Notes under the pieces: model-generated | The model's database searches: none | Told to the model about the DNA's origin: nothing | The model's input: only the letters and a program-made list of their open reading frames with translations | From: Bufo bufo | Lineage: Eukaryota > Chordata > Amphibia > Anura > Bufonidae | Reading direction: 5' to 3' | DNA length: 64,000 bases | Assembly (NCBI RefSeq): GCF_905171765.1 | Contig: NC_053390.1 | Coordinates: forward strand, 518,716,852 to 518,780,851 | Part shown: in pieces, positions 55,975-64,000 of the stretch | Position numbering within the stretch: the first letter of the stretch is position 1 | How the letters are laid out: each line of letters opens with the position of its first letter | Position numbers and translations under genes: made by a program

Positions 55975-56237
55975 CTGACTGACAACACTGGCTAATCCCT
56001 CAAGCTGATGTTAAGAACTGAGACTTTTGCTGGGGATTGCCGTTAGCAACGGATCACATGCGGAGGAATTGCTCCCCCGGTTATAAACACGCCACAGTGT
56101 TTTGGGCTTGTGAGCATTTCCACCCATTTAGGGCACTTTATTTCAGTTATTTTTCTTGATATGTTTAGAATGTGCCATTGCGTACTGTTGGTAGCATTCT
56201 GTTGCACCTGGTAGCCTGTGTCACATGGCCTGTTATA

Positions 56238-56878
56238 CAGGGTGGGCCATTTATATTGATACACCTTAATAAAATGGGAATGGTTGGTGATATTAACTTC
56301 CTGTTTGTGGCACATTAGTATATGTGAGGGGGGAAACTTTTCAAGATGGGTGGTGACCATGGCGGCCATTTTGAAGTCGGCCATTTTGAATCCAACTTTA
56401 GTTTTTTCAATAGGAAGAGGGTCATTTGACACATCAAACTTATTGGGAATTTTACAAGAAAAACAATGGTCTGCTTGGTTTTAACGTAACTTTATTCTTT
56501 CATGAGTTATTTACAAGTTTCTGACCACTTACAAAATGTGTTCAATGTGCTGCCCATTGTGTTGGATTGTCAATGCAACCCTTTTCTCCCACTCTTCACA
56601 CACTGATAGCAACACCGCAGGAGAAATGCTAGCACAGGCTTCCAGTATCCGTAGTTTCAGGTGCTGCACATCTCGTATCTTCACAGCATAGACGATTGCC
56701 TTCAGATGATACGAGATGTGCAGCACCTGAAACTACGGATACTGGAAGCCTGGGCTAGCATTTCTCCTGCGGTGTTGCTATCAGTGTGTGAAGAGTGGGA
56801 GAAAAGGGTTGCATTGACAATCCAACATCCAACCATTCCCATTTTATTAAGGTGTATCCATATAAATGGCCCACCCTG
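56238..56878. mobile_element. Mariner foldback element, 641 bp
   Basis: CAGGGTGGGCCATTTATAT and its inverse are the ends, extending about 50 bp inward. TA flanks both sides (56236-56237 and 56879-56880). The two halves are inverted copies of a transposase 3' end, meeting at about 56695. Confidence 0.9.
56529..56726 (-). pseudogene. Mariner transposase C-terminus (inverted pair)
   Basis: The minus-strand frame ends EEWEKRVALTIQHNGQHIEHIL and stops. That is the style of Tc1/mariner C-termini: the last helix plus His-rich tail. A plus-strand copy of most of it (DVQHLKLRILEAWASISPAV, then EEWEKRVALTIQH) lies at 56715-56826. No catalytic residues are present in either copy. The duplication is structural, not functional. 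Confidence 0.75.
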
Positions 56879-57620
56879 TAGATGGGGCTTACAGCCTTAT
56901 CATCTCTCCCACTGCCTGAGTGATTTCACTATGGAGGTATGTGGGAGCTTGGCTGTAAGTTGTATCTTAGCACCTCTCAGACCATGTTCACACACCGTAG
57001 GTAGTCTAGTGGTAGGAACCCATGCCACACTGAGATACCTTGACGGTGGTGAGAAAAGCGCTCTGATGTGTTCCTGACAGGAATACATTGGCTAAAGTCT
57101 CAGTTCTTAACATCAGCCTGAGGGATTAGGCAGTGTTGTCAGTTGCATATCTTGTGGTGCACCTTTCACAGTGATTTATGCATTTTTATATTTGCATCCA
57201 CATATTATCCCATCTTGTGTAGGATGCCATTGTGGTGCATATGGTCGGCTGCATTTTTGCTGGGGATTGCCTTTAGCAACGGATCACATGCGGAGGAATT
57301 TCTCCCCCGGTTAAAAACACGCCACAGTGTTTGGGGTTTTTGAGCATTTCCTCCCATTTAGGCCACTTTAGGCTACTTTCACACTAGCGTTCGGGTGTCC
57401 GCTTGTGAGCTCCGTTTGAAGGCTCTTACAAGCGGCCCGGAACGGATCCGTCCAGTAATAATGCATTCTGAGTGGAGGCGGATCCGCTCAGAATGCATCA
57501 GTCTGGCAGCGTTTGTCCTCCGCTCTGCTCAGCAGACGGACACCTGAACGCTGCTTGCAGCTTTCCGGTGTCCGCCTGGCCGTGCGGAGGCAAACGGATC
57601 CGTCCAGACTTACAATGTAA

Positions 57621-59798
57621 GGCCTCATGCACACGACCGTATTTTTTTGGGGTCCGCAAAAATGGGTCCCGTTTTGCCGTGATCCGTGACCGTTTTTTCG
57701 TCCGTGGGTCTTCCTTGATTTTTGGAGGATCCACGGACATGAAAAAAAAGTCGTTTTGGTGTCCGCCAGGCCGTGCGGAGCCAAACGGATCCGTCCTGAA
57801 TTACAATGCAAGTCAATGGGGACGGATCCGTTTGACGTTGACACAATATGGTGCAATTTCAAACGGATCCGTCCCCCATTGACTTTCAATGTAAAGTCAG
57901 GAGTTAATATACTGTACCATCGGATCGAAGTTTTCTCCAATCCGATGGTATATTTTAACTTGAAGCGTCCCCATCACCATGGGAACGCCTCTATGTTAGA
58001 ATATACCGTCGGATTTGAGTTACATCGTGAAACTCAAATCCGACAGTATATTCTAACACAGAGGCGTTCCCATGGTGATGGGGACGCTTCAGGTTAGAAT
58101 ATACTAAAAGAACTGTGTGCATGACTGCCCCCTGCTGCCTGGCAGGTGCTGCCAGGGAGCAGGGGGCAGCCCCCCCCCGTAGTTAACACATTGGTGGCCA
58201 GTGCGGCCGGCCCCCCTCCCTCCCCTGTAGTTAACTCGTTGGTGGCCAGTGGGCCCCCCTCTCCCTCCCCCCCTGTAGTTAACTCGTTGGTGGCCAGTGG
58301 GCCCCCCCCTCCCTCCCCCCTGTAGTTAACTCGTTGGTGGCCAGTGGGCCCCCCCTCCCTCCCCCCCTGTAGTTAACTCGTTGGTGGCCAGTGGGCCCCC
58401 CCTCCCTCCTCCCCTGTAGTTAACTCGTTGGTGGCCAGTGGGCCCCCCCTCCCTCCCCCCCTGTAGTTAACTCGTTGGTGGCCAGTGGGCCTTCTCCCCT
58501 CTCTCCCCCTCCTAATTAAAATCTCCCCCCTATCATTGGTGGCAGCGGAGTGTACCGATCGGAGTCCCAGTTTAATTGCTAGGGCTCCGATCGGTAACCA
58601 TGGCAACCAGGACGCTACTGCAGTCCCGGTTGCCATGGTTACTTAGCAGTTTGTAGAACCATTATACTTACCTGCGAGCTGCGATAGTCTGCGTCCGGTC
58701 GGGAGCTCCTCCTACTGGTAAGTGACAGGTCCGGCCGGGAGCTCCTCCTACTGGTAAGTGACAGGTCATGTCACTTACCAGTAGGAGGAGCTCCCGGCCG
58801 GACCTGTCACTTACCAGTAGGAGGAGCTCCCGACCGGACGCAGACCATCGCAGCTCGCAGGTAAGTATAATGGTTCTACAAACTGCTAAGTAACCATGGC
58901 AACCGGGACTGCAGTAGCGTCCTGGTTGCCATGGTTACCGATCGGAGCCCCAGCGATTAAACTGGGACTCTGATCGGTACACTCCGCTGCCACCAATGAT
59001 AGGGGGGAGATTTTAATTAGAAGGGGGAGGGAGGGGAGAAGGCCCACTGGCCACCAACGAGTTAACTACAGGGGAGGGAGGGGGGGGCCCACTGGCCACC
59101 AACGAGTTAACTACAGGGGAGGGAGGGGGGCCGGCCGCACTGGCCACCAATGAGTTAACTACAGGGGAGGGGGGGGCCCACTGGCCACCAATGAGTTAAC
59201 TACAGGGGAGGGGGGCCCACTGGCCACCAATGAGTTAACTACAGGGGAGGGGGGGCACACTGGCCACCAATGAGTTAACTACAGGGGAGGGAGGGGGGGG
59301 GCGGCCACACTGGCCACCAATGTGTTAACTACAGGGGGGGGGGCAGCACTTTCCAGGCAGCAGGGGGCAGTCATGTACACAGTTCTGTTAGTATATTCTA
59401 ACCTGAAGCGTCCCCATCACCATGGGAACGCCTCTGTGTTAGAATATACTGTCGGTTCTGAGTTTTCACGAAGTGAAAACTCAGCTCTGAAAAAGCTTTT
59501 ATGCAGAGGGATCTTCGGATCCGTCTGTATAAAAACTAACCTACGGCCACGGATCACGGACACGGATGCCAATCTTGTGTGCATCCGTGTTCTTTCACGG
59601 ACCCATTGACTTGAATGGGTCCGTGAACCGTTGGCCGTGAAAAAAATAGGACAGGAAACACGGATCACGGATGCGGCTGCAAAACGGTGCATTTTCCGAT
59701 TTTTCCACGGACCCATTGAAAGTCAATGGGTCCGCGAAAAAAAAACGGAAAACGGCACAACGGCCACGGGTGCACACAACGGTCGTGTGCATGAGGCC
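57621..59798. mobile_element. GGCC-type MITE nested in the 2.7-kb MITE
   Basis: GGCCTCATGCACACGACCGT and its inverse bound the insert. TAA flanks both sides (57618-57620 and 59799-59801). Its interior carries a palindrome of about 1.3 kb with mirrored minisatellites, unusually long for this family. Confidence 0.8.
58090..59410. repeat. 1.3-kb palindrome with mirrored 45-bp arrays
   Basis: The centre is at about 58767 (GTGACAGGTC/ATGTCAC, flanked by GGAGCTCCTCCTACTGGTAA). Moving outward both ways come CCATGGCAACC / GGTTGCCATGG, GTACCGATCGG, and then arrays of GTAGTTAACTCGTTGGTGGC plus a GGCCCCCC run. The arrays have about seven or eight units on the left and seven on the right. The outermost arms contain CGTCCCCATCACCATGGGAA. 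Confidence 0.9.
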
Positions 59799-60090
59799 TA
59801 AGTCAATGGGGACGGATCCGTTTGAAGTTGACACAGTATGGCTCAATTTTCAAACGGATCCGTCCCCCATTGACTTTCAATGTAAAGTCAAAACGGATCC
59901 GTTTGCATTATCATGAACAAAAAAAAAAAAAAAAAAAAAATGTTTATTTTTTTTTGTTCATGGTAATGCAAACGGATCCGTTCTGAACGGATCTAAGCGT
60001 TTGCATTATAGGAGCGGATCCGTCTGTGCAGATACCAGACGGACCCGCTCTGAACGCAAGTGTGAAAGTAGCCTTATTTCAGTTATTTTT

Positions 60091-60452
60091 CAGAAAATGG
60101 AGACAAGCTTTTATTGTTTAAACCAAAATATATATTAAAAAAACGGACATATTAGATATTGCTGCATTTGTAATGGCCATGAGGCAACCTGTCTGGTGAA
60201 CACCGTAAAAAAATAAAATAAAAACTGTGCCAAAAAGCCATTTTTTATCACCTTACATCTCAAAAAGTGTAATACCAAGCTATCAAAAAGCAGTATTTAC
60301 CCAAAAATAATACCAATCAAACCGTCATCTCATGCCGCAAAAAATGAGAGAACCTACATAAGACAATAGGGCAAAAAATAAAAAAGATATGGCTTTTAAA
60401 AAATGGAGACATAAAAATAAATTTTTTTGTTTCAAAAATGCTTTTATTGCTT
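60091..60452. other. A-rich intergenic sequence
   Basis: No gene; A/T runs with an AAAAATGAGAGAACCTACAT-type stretch. Confidence 0.35.
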
Positions 60453-60953
60453 AACCCCTTAAGGACCGGGCTCATTTTCACCTTAAGGACCAGGCCATTT
60501 TTTGGAAATCTGACCAGTGTCACTTTAAGTGCTCATAACTTTAAAACGCTTTGACTTATCCAGGCCGTTCTGAGATTGTTTTTTCGTCACATATTGTACT
60601 TCATGACACTGGTAAAATGAAGTCAAAAAAATTATTTTTTTTTGCACAAAAAAAATACCTAATTTACCAAAAATTTGGAAAAATTTGCAAATTTCAAAGT
60701 TTCAGTTTCTCTACTTCTGTAATACATAGTAATACCCCATAAAAATTGTGATGACTTTACATTCCCCATATGTCTACTTCATGTTTGAATTGTTTTGGGA
60801 ATGATATTTTATTTTTTGGGGATGTTACAAGGGTTAGAAGTTTAGAAGCAAATCTTGAAACTTTTCAGAAATTTACAAAAACTAAATTTTTAGGGACCAG
60901 TTCAGGTCTGAAGTCACTTTGCGAGGCTTACATAATAGAAACCGCCCAAAAAT

Positions 60954-62160
60954 GACCCCATCTAAGAAACTACACCCCTCAAGGTATTCAAAACTGATTT
61001 TGCATACATTGTTAACCCTTTAGGGGTTGCACAAGAGTTATTGGCAAATGGGGAGGAAATTTGAGAATTTCATTTTTTTGTCTAATTTTTAATTCTAACC
61101 CATTTTTTCCACTAACAAAGCAAGGGTTAACAGCCAAACAAGAGTGTATCTTTATTGCCCTGACTCTGCCGTTTACAGAAACACCCAATATGTGGCCGTA
61201 AACTACTGTACGGCCACACAGCGGGGCGTAGAGTGAAAGGTGCGCCGTTTGGTTTTTGGAAGGCAGATTTTTATGGACTGGTTTATTTACACCATGTCCC
61301 ATTTGAAGCCCCCTGAGGCACCCCTAGAGGAGAAACTCCCTAAAAGTGACCCCATCTAAGAAACTACACCCCTCAAGGTATTCAAAACTGATTTTACATA
61401 CGTCGTTAACCCTTTAGGTGTTGCACAAGAGTTATTGGCAAATGGGGATGAAATTTGAGAATTTCATTTTTTTGCCTAATTTTCAATTTTAACCCATTTT
61501 TTCCACTAACAAAGCAAGGGTTAACAGCCAAACAAGACTGTATCTTTATTGCCCTGACTCTGCTGTTCACAGAAACACCCCATATGTGGCCGTAAACTAC
61601 TGTACGGCCACACAGTAGGGCGTAGAGTGAAAGGTGCGCGGTTTGGTTTTTGGAAGGCAGGTTTTGCTGGACTGTTTTTTTGACACCATGTCCCATTTGA
61701 AGCCCCCCTGATGCACCCCTAGATTAGAAATTCCATAAAAGTCACCCCATCTAAGAAACTACACCCCTCAAGCTATTCAAAACTGATTTTACAAACTTTG
61801 TTAACCCTTTAGGTATTGCACAAGATTTAATGGAAAATAGAGACACAATTTCAAAATTTCACATTTTTGGCAGATTTTCCATTTTTATATATTTTTTCCA
61901 GTTACAAAGCAAGGGTTAACAGCTAAACAAAACTCATTATTTATGGCCCTTATTCTGTAGTTTACAGAAACACCCCATATGTGGTCGTAAACCGCTGTAC
62001 GGGCACACGGCAGGGCGCAGAAGGAAAGGAATGCCGTACGGTTTTTGGAAGGCAGATTTTGCTGGACTGGTTTTTTGACACCATGTCCCATTTGAAGCCC
62101 CCCTGATGCACCCCTAGAGTAGAAACTCCAAAAAAGTGACTCCATTTTAGAAACTATGGG
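60954..62160. repeat. 394-bp tandem repeat, three units
   Basis: CATCTAAGAAACTACACCCC starts near 60954, 61348 and 61742. Each unit has TTAACCCTTTAGG, GCAAGGGTTAACAG and TGTACGGCCACAC. Each unit contains a minus-strand open frame of 96-104 codons with alignable sequence (for example PSKNQTAHLSLYA and LAVNPCFVSGKN). Confidence 0.9.
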
Positions 62161-62339
62161 ATAGGGTGGCAGTTTTGTTGGTACTAGTTTAGGGTACATA
62201 TGATTTTTGGTTGCTCTATATTACACTTTTTGTGCAGCAAGGTAACAAGAAATAGCTTTTTTGGCACGTTTTTTTTTTTTTTTTGTTATTTACAACATTC
62301 ATCTGACAGGTTTTATCATGTGGTAATTTTATAGAGCAG

Positions 62340-63070
62340 GTTGTCACGGACGCGGCGATACCTAATATGTATACTATTTTTTTAATTTAAGTTTTATACA
62401 ATAACTTCATTTTTAAAACCAAAAAAATGTTTTAGTGTCTCCATAGTCTAAGAGCCATAGTTTTTTCTGTTTTTGGGCGATTATCTTGAGTAGGGTCTCA
62501 TTTTTTGCGGGATGAGATGACGGTTTGATTGGCACTATTTTGTGGTGCATATGACTTTTTGATCGCTCGCTATTACACTTTTTGTGACGTAAGATGGCAA
62601 AAAATGGCTTTTTTTACACCGTTTTTGTTTTTATTTTTTTACGGTGGTCATGTGATATTTTTATAGAGCCGGTCGATACGGACGCGGCAATACCTAATAT
62701 GTATACTTTTTTTTTATTTATGTAAGTTTTACACAATGATTTCATTTTTGAAACAAAAAAAATCATGTTTTAGTGTTTCCATAGTCTAAGAGCCATAGTT
62801 TTTTTAGTTTTTGGGCGATTATCTTGAGTAGGGTCTCATTTTTTGCGGGATGAGAAGACGGTTTGATTGGTACTATTTTGGCGTACATGCAACTTTTTTG
62901 ATCACTTTTATTACCTTTTTTGGGAAGTAAGGTGGGCAAAATTTCAATTTTCTCATAGTTTTTATTTTTTTATTTTTATGGCGTTCACCGTGCGGGGAAA
63001 GTAACATGAACGTTTTATAGATCAGGTCGTTACGGACGCGGCGATACCTAATATGTGTAGTGTATTTTAT
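62340..63070. repeat. Roughly 330-355-bp tandem repeat, three units
   Basis: ACGGACGCGGCGATACCTAA-type starts are at about 62347, 62677 and 63031. GTCTAAGAGCCATAG and GATTATCTTGAGTAGGG are shared. T-rich and non-coding. Confidence 0.88.
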
Positions 63071-63144
63071 TTTTTTTATTTTTATTCAGTGATAAATGTT
63101 TTTTTTTTTATCTTAACTTTTTTCACTTTTTTTTACATTTTTGT

Positions 63145-63965
63145 GACCCAGACCCACTTGGTTCTTGAAGATCCAGTGGGTCTGATGTCTGTATAATACA
63201 GTACAGTACAATATATATTGTTCTGTACTGTATTTTACTTACACTGAACAGATCTATGCTTTTAGCACAGATCTGTTCAGCACCATGGACAGCAGGACGC
63301 CTGAGCAGGCGTCCTGTTGCCATGGGAACCTTCCCCGTCTGCTCAGAACTTCGCAGACGGGGAAGGGTAAGCACGAGCTGAGGGGGGCTCTCTGGCGGCT
63401 GTCGGGGGGCTCTCTCCCTCTCCATCGGGGGGCTGCAAAGGCACAGCAGCCCCCCGATGGAGAGGGAGGGAGCTCCCTGACCGATGACAGTTAACTTTTT
63501 CCATACGGCGGTCCGTACGGACCGCCGTATGGAAAGGGTTAAACGGCTGACATCTGCACAGATGTCAGCCGTTTATACCAGGGTGCCAGCAATGTGCTGG
63601 CACCCTGGTATACCCACTAGAAGCCAACGATCGTTCATGGGGAGGCGGGCGGGGGATCGCGATCCCGCCTGCCGCACCGCCTGCCTCCCGCAACGCCCCC
63701 ACCGCCTGCGACACCCCCCCCGCACCACCCGCCGGCATAAAATCGTGCAGGGGTGCAGGGGGGGGGGTGAAAAATATTGATTTTAGCCACTCTAAAGTTT
63801 CTGATCCCCGCGGTCAGGGACCGCGGGCATCAGAAACTGCAAAAAGCGCAGCAAACCGCAGGTCTGAATTGACCTGCGGTTTGCTGCGATCGCCGATACG
63901 GGGGGGGGCCAAATGACCCCCCCCCTGCATTGTTACGGGATGCCGGCTGAATGATTTCAGCCGAA
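63145..63965. repeat. Run of about thirteen consecutive hairpins
   Basis: Successive stems occupy nearly every base. Examples: CAGACCCACT/AGTGGGTCTG; CAGGACGCCTG...CAGGCGTCCTG; CCTTCCCCGTCTG/CAGACGGGGAAGG; CTCCATCGGGGGGC and inverse; CCATACGGCGGTCCG and inverse; ACGGCTGACATCTG and inverse; CCAGGGTGCCAGCA and inverse; GCAAACCGCAGGTC and inverse; CGGCTGAA/TTCAGCCG. It is non-coding. Confidence 0.85.
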
Positions 63966-64000
63966 ATCCCGTTCCGATTAACCCCTGGGGCGCCGGAATA

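Larger units (their letters stand above)
57371..60073. mobile_element. Large foldback MITE, 2.7 kb, Harbinger-like
   Basis: GGCTACTTTCACACTAGCGT at the left is answered by AACGCAAGTGTGAAAGTAGCC-like sequence at the right. TTA lies at 57368-57370 and 60074-60076. Many CGGATCCG repeats form internal palindromes. The element X sequence CACTTTATTTCAG is restored when it is removed. A second MITE has inserted within. Confidence 0.88.
55975..60090. mobile_element. Terminal-direct-repeat element X, copy B
   Basis: The terminal segment TTTTGCTGGGGATTGCCGTT to TTTAGGGCACTTTATTTCAG recurs at 57257-57370 plus 60074-60090. Between them lies the same about 0.4 kb as in copy A. The left edge (55978-56024) is an inverted copy of 57097-57140, a feature copy A lacks. 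A mariner foldback and a 2.7-kb MITE are inserted. Confidence 0.65.
60453..64000. repeat. CCTTAAGGACCGGG repeat family, runs off the window
   Basis: The left edge AACCCCTTAAGGACCGGGCT begins a long non-coding repeat made of two sets of tandem units and a run of hairpins. No right terminus is visible before the window ends, so the boundary is open. I associate the family with frogs, without a search. Confidence 0.6.

Overview
The window looks like gene-poor, repeat-saturated vertebrate DNA, most likely from a large-genome anuran amphibian. I see no host protein-coding exon, rRNA or functional tRNA gene. The organism call is inference. It rests on the mix of repeat families: Penelope-like elements (PLEs) with GIY-YIG endonucleases, many non-autonomous hAT transposons carrying minisatellite arrays, PIF/Harbinger-like foldback MITEs with the end GGCCTCATGCACACGACC, a CR1-like LINE, and a CCTTAAGG-type repeat family that I associate with frog genomes. 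Every recognisable protein-like ORF is transposon-derived.

Layout. 1-0.5 kb: an open endonuclease fragment of a CR1-like LINE on the minus strand. 1.0-3.1 kb: a 2-kb AT-rich tandem array. 4-8.4 kb: foldback MITEs, hairpin repeats and unclassified sequence. 8.4-12.9 kb: two hAT elements full of minisatellites. 13.4-14.5 kb: an LTR-like sequence interrupted by a 360-bp palindrome. 17.6-18.6 kb: the 3' end of a LINE with an in-frame triplicated 198-bp segment. 19.6-24.8 kb: a foldback element split by a solo LTR and by a PLE, the PLE itself split by a hAT. 25.0-28.4 kb: a MITE split by a young, complete but non-coding LTR retrotransposon. 29.8-52.2 kb: a composite that may once have been one BED-finger hAT transposon, now swollen by nested hATs, a Tc1/mariner element, two PLEs, a terminal-direct-repeat element and a second copy of the LTR retrotransposon that carries a hAT within a hAT. 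53.6-55.2 kb: a hAT with a 31-bp array and two outward-facing tRNA-like sequences. 56-60.1 kb: a second terminal-direct-repeat element containing a mariner foldback and a 2.7-kb MITE with a 1.3-kb palindrome. 60.4-64 kb: tandem units of a CCTTAAGG-type repeat ending in a run of consecutive hairpins.

Most element boundaries are set by target-site duplications (TSDs) read directly from the sequence: 8 bp for hAT, 5 bp for LTR elements, TA for mariner, TTA/TAA for Harbinger-like MITEs and 14-15 bp for PLEs. These give a relative order of insertion. The least ordinary features are the repeated palindromic CRE octamer TGACGTCA inside hAT modules, hammerhead-like cores at PLE ends, the LTR family with hairpin modules in place of genes, the mirrored minisatellite palindrome and the hairpin string at the right edge.
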